DNA of 64,000 nucleotides from Paraburkholderia caffeinilytica. Lineage in GTDB: Bacteria > Pseudomonadota > Gammaproteobacteria > Burkholderiales > Burkholderiaceae. How positions within the stretch are numbered: the stretch's first letter is position 1; each line of letters starts with the position of its first letter. The notes beneath the pieces were generated by a model that was given only the letters and a program-made list of their open reading frames with translations, searched no databases and had not been told where the DNA came from. Where the stretch lies: contig NZ_CP031466.1 of the NCBI RefSeq assembly GCF_003368325.1, positions 1,240,001 through 1,304,000 on the forward strand. The letters are read 5' to 3'. Made by a program: the position numbers and the translations under genes. Below are positions 18,340 through 27,330 of the stretch, piece after piece.

Positions 18340-19154
18340 TCGAACTCGACTACGCACACGACGGCGCCGTCGCGCTGCTGACGCTCAAACGGCCGCCCGC
18401 GAACGCGTTCACGCCGGATGGCCTGCTGCTGTTGCAACGAACGGTCGAGCGCCTGAACAGCGAAGCGCGCGTGCGGGCCGTCGTGATCACGGGCGATGGC
18501 CCCAGGTTCTTCAGCGCAGGCGCCGACCTGAACACGTTCGCCGACGGCAATCGCGAAGTCGCGCGCGCGGCGGCGACGCGTTTCGGTTCGGCATTCGAGG
18601 CGTTGCAGAATGCGCGGCCGGTGGTGATCGCCGCGATCAACGGCTACGCGATGGGCGGCGGCCTGGAATGCGCGCTGGCCTGCGATATCCGTATCGCCGA
18701 ACAACACGCGGTGATGGCCTTGCCCGAAACGGCGGTGGGCTTGCTGCCGTGCGGCTGCGGTACGCAGACGCTGCCGTGGCTGGTCGGCGAAGGCTGGGCC
18801 AAACGGATGATCCTGACCGGCGAACGCGTCGACTCAGCGACCGCATTGCGCATCGGCCTGGTCGAGGAAGTGGTGGAAAAGGGCGCCGCGCGCGAAGCCG
18901 CGCTGACGATGGCGGCGCGTGTCGCGAGCCTCAGCCCGCAAGCGGTCGGCTTCAGCAAGACGCTGATTCACCAGGGCCGCAACGGCGTGCCGCGTGCTGC
19001 GGCGCTGGCGGTGGAGCGGGAACGCTTTGTCGATCTGTTCGACGGCGCCGATCAGCGCGAAGGCGTCAATGCATTCTTCGAGAAGCGCGCGCCACGCTGG
19101 CAGGTGGCGCAGGCCGAGCAGACTGCAAACGCCGGGCCGGAGACCCATCGATGA
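18336..19154 (+). CDS. Enoyl-CoA hydratase
   Basis: A 272-residue crotonase-fold protein. The oxyanion-hole segments are FSAGADLNTF and INGYAMGGGLECALACD; glutamates in MALPETAVGLLP and nearby are those used for hydration. In valine breakdown it would hydrate methacrylyl-CoA to 3-hydroxyisobutyryl-CoA. It is translationally coupled on both sides through 4-nt ATGA-type overlaps. The specific substrate is inferred from operon context. Confidence 0.9.
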   Translation: MIELDYAHDGAVALLTLKRPPANAFTPDGLLLLQRTVERLNSEARVRAVVITGDGPRFFSAGADLNTFADGNREVARAAATRFGSAFEALQNARPVVIAAINGYAMGGGLECALACDIRIAEQHAVMALPETAVGLLPCGCGTQTLPWLVGEGWAKRMILTGERVDSATALRIGLVEEVVEKGAAREAALTMAARVASLSPQAVGFSKTLIHQGRNGVPRAAALAVERERFVDLFDGADQREGVNAFFEKRAPRWQVAQAEQTANAGPETHR

Positions 19155-20308
19155 GCGCCTTGCAAAGCGCCGTGCCCGATACGGGCGTCGAAGCGGAGCG
19201 CGAGATTCTGTTTCGCGTCGTCAACCGTGTGGCGATCATCACGCTGAACCGGCCGGCCGCGCTCAATGCGCTATCGCACGCGATGGTGCGCGAGCTTGCC
19301 GTGCTGGTCGAACATTGCCGCACCGACGACGGCATCGTGGCCCTCGTGCTGAAAGGCGCGGGCACCAAGGGTTTTTGCGCTGGCGGCGACGTGCGCGAGG
19401 TGCAGCGGCTCGCGAAGAACGGCGATAGCCGGTGGCTTGCGTTCTTCGTCGACGAATACCGGCTCGACTACGCGCTGCACACGTTTCCGAAGCCGGTGGT
19501 CGCCTTGCTCGACGGTATTTCGATGGGCGGCGGCATGGGGCTCGGCCAGGCGGCGCGGCTGCGCATCGTCACGGAGCGCAGCAAGATCGCGATGCCGGAG
19601 ACGCGCATCGGCTTCCTGCCCGACGTCGGCGCGACGCGTTTCCTGAGTGTGATGCCGACGGAGGTCGAACTGTATGTCGGGCTCACCGGGGTGACGTTAT
19701 CCGGCGCCGACGCGTTGCGCCTGCAACTGGCGGATCTGTGCGTGCCGTCGGAGTGGCTTGGCACTTTCGAAGAGCGCCTGCAGCGCATGTCGCACGCGGG
19801 GGACTTGATGCCGGCATTGCGCGGGGTATTCGAGCCGCCTTGCAACATCATCCCGCATGCCGCGTTGGGGCCGTTTACCCAGTTGATCCTGCGCCATTTC
19901 GACCGGCGTTCGAGCATCGAGCGGATCGTCGCGACGCTGCGCCACGATCTGGAGCGCGAGCCTGCGCGTGAGGTGAAGCAGTGGCTGCAGTCTGCGTATG
20001 ACGCGATGACCGGGCACTCGCCCACGATGCTGTATGTCACGCGCGAGGCATTGCTGCGCGGGCGTCAGATGACGCTGGCGGAGTGCTTCCGGATGGAACT
20101 GGGCATCGTCAAACGGGTCATCGAGGAAGGCGATTTTTGCGAGGGCGTGAGGGCGCAGTTGATCGACAAGGATCGCAAGAGCCGCTGGGCGCCCGCGACG
20201 CTCGCGGAAGTGCGGCCGGAACGCGTGCGGCATTTTCTGGCGTCGCCGTGGAAGCGGGAAGCGCATCCGCTGGTTGCCTTAGGGATTGAAGAAGATCGAA
20301 CGGGGTAG
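19151..20308 (+). CDS. 3-Hydroxyisobutyryl-CoA hydrolase family protein
   Basis: A 386-residue crotonase-family protein, longer than hydratases and with the C-terminal extension typical of 3-hydroxyisobutyryl-CoA hydrolase. Motifs are FCAGGDVREVQ, DGISMGGGMGLGQAARLRI and MPETRIGFLPDVGATRFLS. It removes CoA from 3-hydroxyisobutyryl-CoA, giving the free acid used by MmsB. The start at 19151 is chosen because it overlaps the previous stop (ATGA) and matches the family's N-terminus. It is the last gene of the operon. Confidence 0.92.
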   Translation: MSALQSAVPDTGVEAEREILFRVVNRVAIITLNRPAALNALSHAMVRELAVLVEHCRTDDGIVALVLKGAGTKGFCAGGDVREVQRLAKNGDSRWLAFFVDEYRLDYALHTFPKPVVALLDGISMGGGMGLGQAARLRIVTERSKIAMPETRIGFLPDVGATRFLSVMPTEVELYVGLTGVTLSGADALRLQLADLCVPSEWLGTFEERLQRMSHAGDLMPALRGVFEPPCNIIPHAALGPFTQLILRHFDRRSSIERIVATLRHDLEREPAREVKQWLQSAYDAMTGHSPTMLYVTREALLRGRQMTLAECFRMELGIVKRVIEEGDFCEGVRAQLIDKDRKSRWAPATLAEVRPERVRHFLASPWKREAHPLVALGIEEDRTG

Positions 20309-20421
20309 TGGCGCATCCGGAATGTGCCTCCCTGCGCATTCTGCGCGAGAAGGCAGTCATTCTTCCGGCGGCGCTGCGCGCGCCGGCGCGGCGTTTCAGA
20401 CTGCACCGGCGTGCCTGATCC

Positions 20422-21678
20422 TCAACCTTCGCCGACCGTGTCGCCCCTCAATACGCCGGTCGGCGGCAATGCGCCTTGCACGCCCTGAACCCGGGAAATC
20501 CAGAACACCCCGATCAGCGCGACGGCGACTGCGACCCATCCAACGGTTCCGTATCCCACGATTTGTCCCGTCGGCGAACTGCTCAGCATCAAGCCGCCGA
20601 TCCACGCGCCACACCCCGTGCCCAATGCCTGCAGCGCGCTGTTGGCGCTCAGAAAAGCACCCCGGCGGGCGGGCTCCGGCACGGTTGTCAGCAGTGCCTG
20701 CATCGGCACCATCCGCCCTGACATCAGCACCATGAAAAACGGGAAAAACATCACCAGCGCGTAGAACGGCAGATTCGGCAGATGCGTCACGAACAGGACG
20801 GGCAGAAACGATAATGCCGCTGCAATCCGGAATACGCGCGAGGCGCCGAACCGATCGGCAAGCCGGCCCACCCGGCGCGACGTGAAGAACGTCGCCGCGC
20901 CGCCTGCCATGTACAGCCACGACAGCTGCGCGGGAGCCACGCCATGATTGGCGACCAATACCGGTGAGATAAAGGGGATCACCAGCATGTGCGCGACCAT
21001 CATCATGAAAGTCAGCGCAAACGCGTTCATATGCCGCGGGTTGCTCAACAGCCGCCACAAATCGGGCAGCACTTCGCCGAGCGCCGGCTGGCGGCGGCTC
21101 AAATGCTCCGCAAGCGACGGCACCAGTTGCCACCCCACAACCCAGACGAGCAACGACAGCGCCACCAGCAAATAGAACGGGGCCGCCCAGGTAAAGTGCG
21201 CGCCCAGCATCACGCCGGCCGGCACGCCGGCAATCGCCGCCAACGAAAAGGCGGTCATGATCGTGCCCGTCGCGGCGCCGCGGCGTTGAACCGGGATCAC
21301 GTCGCCGACGATCGCCATGATCACCGAACCCAGCACGCCACCCGTAATGCCCGCAAAGGCGCGCGCGACAAGCAGAAGGGGGAAGCTGCTCGCCAGCGCG
21401 CACGCCAGGTTCGACAGCGCGAACAGCGCATAGACGCTCAGCAGCAAACGACGCCGGTCGAAGCGGTCGATATAGGTCGCCGCGAATAGGCCCGACAGCC
21501 CCGAACACCATGAGTACGCCGATACGGCTGTTGCAAACGCGGCCGGCGTGATGCTGAACGCGTGCATGATCTGCGGGCCGAGCGGCATCATCACCATGAA
21601 GTCCATGATGATCGTGAACTGCGTCAGCGCAAGCAGCCACAGCAAACGGCGCTCGTGCTTTGTGCTGATTGAATACAT
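20422..21678 (-). CDS. MFS transporter
   Basis: A 418-residue, 12-helix major facilitator. It has DRFDRRRLLL after helix 2, GDVIPVQRRGAATG in the central part and RRVGRLADRFGASRV in the second half, the usual cytoplasmic loops. The start at 21678 (MYSISTKHERR) has AGGGAA about 9 nt upstream. It lies 176 bp downstream of the siderophore-interacting protein on the same strand and may belong to the PadR-controlled unit. The substrate is unknown; a siderophore or metal-chelate exporter would fit but is not shown. Confidence 0.85.
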   Translation of the reverse strand: MYSISTKHERRLLWLLALTQFTIIMDFMVMMPLGPQIMHAFSITPAAFATAVSAYSWCSGLSGLFAATYIDRFDRRRLLLSVYALFALSNLACALASSFPLLLVARAFAGITGGVLGSVIMAIVGDVIPVQRRGAATGTIMTAFSLAAIAGVPAGVMLGAHFTWAAPFYLLVALSLLVWVVGWQLVPSLAEHLSRRQPALGEVLPDLWRLLSNPRHMNAFALTFMMMVAHMLVIPFISPVLVANHGVAPAQLSWLYMAGGAATFFTSRRVGRLADRFGASRVFRIAAALSFLPVLFVTHLPNLPFYALVMFFPFFMVLMSGRMVPMQALLTTVPEPARRGAFLSANSALQALGTGCGAWIGGLMLSSSPTGQIVGYGTVGWVAVAVALIGVFWISRVQGVQGALPPTGVLRGDTVGEG

Positions 21679-21854
21679 TGGCAAATTCCCTGTTTTTGTT
21701 CGAAGCACGCGGTTTGTCCGGCTAACGCATCTTGCGGGACTCGCGCGGCCGGTGCGCTTCGCGCATCTCCGCGTGAGCGCCGCATTTCGCGCGGCCCAGA
21801 CAGTCCGCGCAACGCATCAACGTACGCAGTTCCTTCCGCACAGCCTTCGAATGG

Positions 21855-22679
21855 TCAGTCGTCGAGCGTTTCATGTACCGCTACGGCGCCTTGTTTCCAG
21901 TAGCTGGCCGCGCGAATGCGCGACTTGTCGACGCCACGTTCCGTGCACAGGTGGTAGCGCACCGCGCGCATCGTCGCGGATTCGCCGGCGGCCCATACGT
22001 AGCCTTCACCGTCTTCGGGCAAGTAGATTTCGCGTACTGCTTGCAGCAAGGCCTCGCCGCGATAGCCCGATTCGTTGCGATGGCGCCAGATCAGGTGCAG
22101 TTCGGCCCGTGTTGCGAATTCGATCTGCGCCGACGGATCGGCCACTTCGATCACCGCCGCGACGCGTGTGCCGGCGGGCAGTTCTTCGAGGCGGCGAGCA
22201 ATGGCCGGCAACGCGGTGTCGTCGCCGATCAGCAGATGCCAGTCGAAGCCAGTCGGTATCACCAGCGAGCCGCGCGGGCCGCCAATGCCGAGATACTGGC
22301 CCACTTTGGCTTGCGCCGCCCACGTTGCAGCCGGGCCGGCCTCGTGCAGGGCGAACTCGATGTCCAGTTCGCGCGCCTCGGCGTCGAAGCGGCGTGGCGT
22401 GAAATCGCGGGCCGTCGGCCGCTGGCCTGCGGGAAAGACGGGACCGTCAGGGCCGGCTTCCGGCAGCACGGGTTTGTCGGCGCCGGGCTCGGGGAAGAAC
22501 ACTTTGATATGGTCGTCGAAAGAAGCGGAGACGAAGTCGTGCAGATCCTCGCCCGTCAAGGTGACGCGAATCAGATGCGGCGTCAGCGCGCGCACCTCTT
22601 TCACCTGCAACAGACTGAATTTCAGCGGATGCCGTACGCGATGGACGGCCAGGTCGGCTCGGTTGTCGTTTGTCAACAT
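21855..22679 (-). CDS. Siderophore-interacting ferric reductase (YqjH-like)
   Basis: A 274-residue protein of the ViuB/YqjH siderophore-interacting family. It uses NAD(P)H and FAD to reduce iron from ferric siderophores. The FAD-binding motif RDFTPRRF is at 91-98, the NAD-binding region around HLLIGDDTALPAIARRLE, and the family's C-terminal YWKQG at the end. In E. coli yqjH is controlled by the neighbouring PadR-type regulator YqjI; the same pair is found here, with the regulator 82 bp upstream on the same strand. Confidence 0.9.
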   Translation of the reverse strand: MLTNDNRADLAVHRVRHPLKFSLLQVKEVRALTPHLIRVTLTGEDLHDFVSASFDDHIKVFFPEPGADKPVLPEAGPDGPVFPAGQRPTARDFTPRRFDAEARELDIEFALHEAGPAATWAAQAKVGQYLGIGGPRGSLVIPTGFDWHLLIGDDTALPAIARRLEELPAGTRVAAVIEVADPSAQIEFATRAELHLIWRHRNESGYRGEALLQAVREIYLPEDGEGYVWAAGESATMRAVRYHLCTERGVDKSRIRAASYWKQGAVAVHETLDD

Positions 22680-22761
22680 AAGGGTGCTATTCCTGTTGGT
22701 TTGATTGGCGCGCGAAGGTGCTCACGGGCACCTTCGAACGCGGGTGTCGGGTAGCGCGATC

Positions 22762-23745
22762 TCAAGCCGCCGGTTCGCCGCCTTGATCGCCGCCGGGATT
22801 GCCGCCTTGGTCGCCGCCTTGTTCGCCACCGGGATTGCCTTCGCCTTCGATTTCATTCGCCGCGCGCTTCAGGATCGCGGCGATGCGGCGCTGCTCGGCA
22901 GCGGGCACATTGTCGCGGCGCAGGAGCGCATGCTTCAGCGCCCGGCGTGCTTCGCTCAGTTCGGGCAGCCAGCCGCCTTCGCTGATGTCGGCCGGTTCCT
23001 CGCCGGCAAACGCGCGGCGTACGGAATCCATCTTGCGGGCGATATGGGTCAGTTTGGCGAGCATCAATTCGACGCGCTCGCGGTTGGCGGCCAGGTATTC
23101 GCGGCCGGCTTCCGACAGTTCGTAACGCTTGCGGTTGCCTTCGAGTTGCACGGTCACGTAGCCGAGTTCTTCCAGATACGTGAGCGCCGGATAGACCATG
23201 CCCGGGCTCGGGCTGTAGAAGCCGTTCGAGCGCGTTTCGAGCGCCTTGATCAGCTCGTAGCCGTGGCTCGGCTGCGCGTCGATCATCGAGAGCAGCAGCA
23301 ATTGCAGATCGTCGGAGCTGAATTTGCGGCCGCGCGGAAAACCGTCGCCGTCGCCGCCGAAGCCGCCCGGACCGCCGCCGCCGAAACGCCCGCCGGGGCC
23401 GCCGCCGCGATACTCGTGATGGCGGCCGATGGCGTGCCACAGTGCGTGCAGGGCAAAACGGCCGTGACCATGATGGCCGAAGCGGTGGCCGTGACCGAAG
23501 CTGTCGCGCTCACTGCGTTCGCCGTGGCGGGTTTCATTGCCCTGGAACTCGTGTCGGCCGCCGTGGCGGCGTTCGTCGCCATGAAACTCGTGCCAGCCGC
23601 CGCGCTGTTCGCCGAGGCGCTCGCCGCGGAACGCGTAATGACGGGCGAACGCATGCCAAAGCGCATGCAGCGACGGGCGGTCATGCCCAGAGAAGAAACC
23701 TTCATCCGCGCCACGCGAACGGGAAAAACGATGTTGATGACGCAT
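22762..23745 (-). CDS. PadR-family regulator with His-rich N-terminus (YqjI-like)
   Basis: A 327-residue regulator. Residues 1-115 are very His-rich (20 histidines) and include a duplicated element LHALWHAxxRH at about 26-36 and again at about 98-108. Glycine-rich sequence leads to a PadR winged helix (about 145-235: LQLLLLSMIDAQPSHGYELIKALE and the wing YPALTYLEELGYV). A long C-terminal helix follows, then a Gly/Pro/Asp/Gln tail. The His-rich extension before a PadR domain is the layout of E. coli YqjI, which binds nickel or iron and represses yqjH. The start at 23745 is preferred because GGGAG lies 8 nt upstream. It probably represses itself and the reductase. Confidence 0.85.
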   Translation of the reverse strand: MRHQHRFSRSRGADEGFFSGHDRPSLHALWHAFARHYAFRGERLGEQRGGWHEFHGDERRHGGRHEFQGNETRHGERSERDSFGHGHRFGHHGHGRFALHALWHAIGRHHEYRGGGPGGRFGGGGPGGFGGDGDGFPRGRKFSSDDLQLLLLSMIDAQPSHGYELIKALETRSNGFYSPSPGMVYPALTYLEELGYVTVQLEGNRKRYELSEAGREYLAANRERVELMLAKLTHIARKMDSVRRAFAGEEPADISEGGWLPELSEARRALKHALLRRDNVPAAEQRRIAAILKRAANEIEGEGNPGGEQGGDQGGNPGGDQGGEPAA

Positions 23746-23765
23746 GTTGGGTACTCCCATTTGTG

Positions 23766-23800
23766 TCTTAAGATGTGTCATAAGATATATATCTAAAGAT
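23766..23800. promoter_or_regulatory. AT-rich palindromes upstream of the PadR gene, candidate operator
   Basis: Within 60 bp of the regulator start three short inverted repeats are clustered: TCTTAAGA (23766-23773), AGATATATATCT (23783-23794) and ATCTAAAGAT (23791-23800). They stand out from the GC-rich surroundings. PadR-type repressors bind AT-rich palindromes of this kind, so autoregulation is likely. Assignment of the protein to these sites is inferred. Confidence 0.55.
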
Positions 23801-24194
23801 AGTTTGTCAAATCTATTTTTTGTATTTATCGGCGCACAGCAACGTCTGCAGGAACGTAAGGTTGGTCGTTCGTGTACAACAAAGTCTGCTACTTTCCAAA
23901 GAACCGTTGTGCGCTGCACAATTTAAAGGTGGTGTTACCTGCTGTTTTCTGAATTCGATAGCGCGTGGGTGGTCGGTTTGCTTCAATCGACCGTCCGCCG
24001 GTTCGGGCGCATTGAAGCGGGCCGCGGTGATCGCGAGTGCGCGGTCGGTGCCGGAAGGTACCGCGCCGTACCGGCCGGGTTACATGATTCCCGGGCGGCT
24101 CACCCACTATCGAAGCTTTCCGTTTGCTTGCCACAAATCTTTAACGATCCACAGCGAGAATGACGCTCGTGCCTCGGGGGCATTTTTTTCAGCC
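23801..24194. other. Intergenic region between PadR gene and ABC transporter
   Basis: The remainder of the roughly 500-bp divergent spacer. The first 150 bp are unusually AT-rich for this genome. No reading frame with gene-like codon use was seen. It separates the PadR operator from the palindrome that precedes the solute-binding protein gene. Confidence 0.4.
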
Positions 24195-24218
24195 CGTTTT
24201 GCACACGTGTGCAAAACG
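24195..24218. promoter_or_regulatory. 24-bp perfect palindrome, candidate LacI-type operator
   Basis: A perfect 24-bp inverted repeat with left half CGTTTTGCACAC and its exact complement on the right, centred on CG between 24206 and 24207. LacI-family regulators bind such palindromes with a central CG. It sits 35-58 bp upstream of the solute-binding protein start, and a LacI-family gene is at the far end of this gene group (27772-28800). Confidence 0.7.
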
Positions 24219-24252
24219 CCGTGACGACTCCGCAAATTCAATGAGATATCGC

Positions 24253-25491
24253 ATGAAACTGTTCAGTAGCCTGCGCGCCGTATCCGTGGCGGTCGCTCTA
24301 TCTGTCGTGACCTTGAGCGTCAGCGCAGCCGATCTCGTGATCGCGGGCCGCGACGACATCTATGGCCGTGGCCTGGCGGAGGCCGTCGCCGGCTTCACGA
24401 AGCTGCATCCCGGCGCCGACATCGAGCTGCTGAAGCTGCCGAATGCGAACCTCTATCAGAAGCTGAAGTTGTCGATGCGTGAAGGAACCGGCGCATACGA
24501 CCTCGTTATGATGGACGACACCTGGTCGCCCGAATTCATCGCGAACGGATGGCTGAAGCCACTGCCGGCCACGCTGGCCGATACGGATATGCTCGCGTCG
24601 ACTGTCGCGCTCGGCCGTGCGCCGTCGGGCGGCCTGTATGCGTTGCCGGTGGTCGGCAACGTTGAGATGTTCGCCTACCGTCGCGACCTGCTCGCGAAAT
24701 ACAAGCTGCAGCCGCCGCGCAACTGGGACGAGGTGCTGAAGATCGCGCAGGTCACGGGTGGCGCGGATGCGAGCGTATCCGGGGTGGTGTTTCGCGGCAC
24801 CAAGGGTAACCCGATCGTGACGGGTTTCATGCCGATTCTGTGGGCGTACGGTGGCGACGTGATCGACCAGGGCGGCAAGGTGACGATCGATTCCCCGCAA
24901 GCATTGGCGGCATTGAAGATGTTCATTGCGCTGAAAGCCTATGCGCCGAAGGACGTCGCGGTTTACGGCGCAGCCGAAGTGCGCGACGCCTTGCAAAAGG
25001 GTGCGGCGGCGCAAGCGCTCGAGGTGTGGCCGGCATGGATTCCGGCGCTCGACGATCCGAAGCAGTCTCGCGTGGTCGGCGAGGTTGCGCTGCAGGCGCC
25101 GCCCGGACAAGTCAAAGGGCCGTCGCCGATGTTAGGCATCTGGCAGATGGCCATTCCGAAAGACGCGCCGCATGCACCGCTTGCACAGGAATTCCTCACC
25201 TATCTGACCGCGCGCGACACGCAGACGCGCCTCGCCGCGATGGGCATTCCGCCGACCCGCAAGAGCGTTTTCGAGGACCCGGCACTCGTGCAGCAATTCC
25301 GCTGGTATCCGGATCAGCTCAAGGCGCTCGAGGCAGGCCGTGCCCGCCCGCGCGTGAAGGACTGGCAGCAGATCGAGAGCATTCTGGGAGACGCCTTGCA
25401 ACTTGTGCTGACAGGGCAGCTCGCGCCTGACGCAGCATTGCATCAGGCAGCCCAAAAGATCACGCCGGCGATGGCCGCGGTAGCCAGATAA
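24253..25491 (+). CDS. ABC transporter solute-binding protein (family 1)
   Basis: A 412-residue exported binding protein. A signal peptide ends near residue 25 (LSVSA before ADLVIAG). The mature part has the family 1 pattern: GFTKLHPGADIELLK, YQKLKLSMREGTGAYDLVMMDDTWSPEF, and a C-terminal PPTRKSVFEDP. It would deliver a sugar or polyol-type solute to the two permeases that follow. ATG 24253 is chosen over 24241 because the signal peptide then begins MKLFSSLR. The ligand is unknown. Confidence 0.88.
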   Translation: MKLFSSLRAVSVAVALSVVTLSVSAADLVIAGRDDIYGRGLAEAVAGFTKLHPGADIELLKLPNANLYQKLKLSMREGTGAYDLVMMDDTWSPEFIANGWLKPLPATLADTDMLASTVALGRAPSGGLYALPVVGNVEMFAYRRDLLAKYKLQPPRNWDEVLKIAQVTGGADASVSGVVFRGTKGNPIVTGFMPILWAYGGDVIDQGGKVTIDSPQALAALKMFIALKAYAPKDVAVYGAAEVRDALQKGAAAQALEVWPAWIPALDDPKQSRVVGEVALQAPPGQVKGPSPMLGIWQMAIPKDAPHAPLAQEFLTYLTARDTQTRLAAMGIPPTRKSVFEDPALVQQFRWYPDQLKALEAGRARPRVKDWQQIESILGDALQLVLTGQLAPDAALHQAAQKITPAMAAVAR

Positions 25492-25513
25492 CGACGCTAC
25501 ATTGAACCATCCC

Positions 25514-26383
25514 ATGAACGCCGTGCGCCGTTTTTTGCCACTGGTCTTGCTGGTAGGGCCGTCTGTGCTGGTACTCGGCGTACTGGCGCTGTACCCGATT
25601 CTGCGAGTGCTGGCCGATTCATTCTTCAACGTCGACTACGCGTCGGGGCAGCGCACATTTACCGGGCTGGAAAATTATCGTGCGGTGCTCGCGGACAGTG
25701 AATTTGCGGCCAGTTTCTTCAATACGCTGCAGTTCACGGTCGTGGCATCGGTTAGCGAGGTTGTGCTGGGCGGCGCTTTGGCGCTGCTGTTTTTTCGTGC
25801 GTTTCGTGGCCGCCGCTTCGTCATACCGCTCCTCATTCTGCCGATGATGCTGTCGACGCTAGTGTGTTCGGCAATCTGGCGCAACTGGCTGAACTACAGC
25901 GGGTTCCTGAATGCCTTGCTCGCGGTGTTCGGTTTGCCGGGCGTGCAATGGCTGTCCGATCCGAACCTGGCGATCTGGTCGCTCGTTCTGGTGGACGTCT
26001 GGCAATGGACACCGATGGCATTCCTGATCATTCTCGCTGGCTTGCAGTCCATCGCCCCCGAGCTGTATGAAGCGGCCCGTACCGATGGTGCGAGCGAGTG
26101 GCAATGCCTGCGCCACATCACGCTGCCGCTTATCGTTCCGCAGATCGTGCTGGCGATGCTGCTGCGCTCGATCGACACCTTCAAGCTGTTCGACAAGGTC
26201 TACGCGCTCACGGGCGGCGGACCAGGGAACGCGACCCAGACGCTGTCGACCTACATCTATGACACAGGCTTCCGCTTCTTCAATATGGGGCCGGCCAGCG
26301 CGGCTTCGGTGATGATGCTGCTGGTCTCGGCTGTGCTGGTCGCGGCCAACGTATGGTTGTCGATCCGCAAGGCAGGCGCATGA
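25514..26383 (+). CDS. ABC transporter permease, MalF/UgpA type
   Basis: A 289-residue inner-membrane permease with six predicted helices. The ATPase-contact EAA loop is intact: YEAARTDGASEWQCLRHITLPLIVP. The start at ATG 25514 is preferred over an in-frame TTG at 25502. It overlaps the second permease by 4 nt. Confidence 0.9.
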   Translation: MNAVRRFLPLVLLVGPSVLVLGVLALYPILRVLADSFFNVDYASGQRTFTGLENYRAVLADSEFAASFFNTLQFTVVASVSEVVLGGALALLFFRAFRGRRFVIPLLILPMMLSTLVCSAIWRNWLNYSGFLNALLAVFGLPGVQWLSDPNLAIWSLVLVDVWQWTPMAFLIILAGLQSIAPELYEAARTDGASEWQCLRHITLPLIVPQIVLAMLLRSIDTFKLFDKVYALTGGGPGNATQTLSTYIYDTGFRFFNMGPASAASVMMLLVSAVLVAANVWLSIRKAGA

Positions 26384-27234
26384 TGAATTCCGCTGCGTCA
26401 TCGCGTGCTTTTCGTCCGACGGGCCGGCATGCGGTGCTTTGGCTGCTGCGGGCCGCCGCACTGGTGCCATTGCTGCTGCCCTGCATCTGGATGCTCGGGG
26501 CCGCGTTCACGCCGACCCTCGAGCGTCTCGATCATCCGCTTGCACTGTGGCCGCGCGTGCCGACCCTGCAGCACTTCGAGTCGGTCTGGGCAAGTGGCAT
26601 CGGCCGCCCGTTGCTGAATTCGCTGCTCGTCAGTTGCGGCACCACGCTGCTATCGGTGACGCTCGCGTTTCCAGCCGCCTACGCACTCGTACGCCTGCGG
26701 TTTCCGGGCCGCCTCGACCTGCTGTTCCTGATGCTGGTGCTCGCGGTCAAGCTGATGCCGCCGATTACGGTGGCGGTGCCGTTGTTCACGCTCGCAAAAA
26801 ACCTGCATCTGCTCGATTCCGAGCTCGGACTGATGCTCGCCTACCAGGTGTACACGCTGCCGCTATCGATCTGGATGCTGCTTTCGTTCGTGCGCGAAGT
26901 GCCCATCGAGTATGAAGAGGCGGCCTGCCTCGATGGCGCCGGCCTCACCCGGCGGCTCGTGCATATCGTGCTGCCGCTGTGCGCGCCTGGGCTGGTCGCC
27001 ACGGCGATTTTCGTGCTGATTGCCGCCTGGAATGAATTTCTGCTTGCACTGCTGTTTCTCTCCACGCCGAGCCGCTTCACACTGCCGCTCGCCGTGGCGG
27101 GCTATGTCACGGAAAACGGAATCGATTGGGGCGATTTGATGAGCGTCGGAATGATTGCCTCGTTGCCGACGCTGGCGGTTGCGGGATACGTGCAGCGTTA
27201 CCTGTTGCGCGGTTTTTCCGGCGGGCTGAAGTAG
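26380..27234 (+). CDS. ABC transporter permease, MalG/UgpE type
   Basis: A 284-residue second permease with six helices. Its EAA loop reads YEEAACLDGAGLTRRLVHIVLPLCAPG, and it ends with the GxxxG-type LLRGFSGGLK tail common in this family. It starts in the ATGATGA junction that contains the previous stop. The gene for the ATPase that should follow is damaged (27331-27759), so the transporter is either inactive or borrows an ATPase from elsewhere. Confidence 0.9.
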   Translation: MMNSAASSRAFRPTGRHAVLWLLRAAALVPLLLPCIWMLGAAFTPTLERLDHPLALWPRVPTLQHFESVWASGIGRPLLNSLLVSCGTTLLSVTLAFPAAYALVRLRFPGRLDLLFLMLVLAVKLMPPITVAVPLFTLAKNLHLLDSELGLMLAYQVYTLPLSIWMLLSFVREVPIEYEEAACLDGAGLTRRLVHIVLPLCAPGLVATAIFVLIAAWNEFLLALLFLSTPSRFTLPLAVAGYVTENGIDWGDLMSVGMIASLPTLAVAGYVQRYLLRGFSGGLK

Positions 27235-27330
27235 ATCGAATAATCGCCGCGTACGAGGCAGGGGAGGCCGCCATGCGCAGCGGCATTGCTCCGTGGCGGG
27301 AATCGACGGTAATACGACAAGGAATACAGG

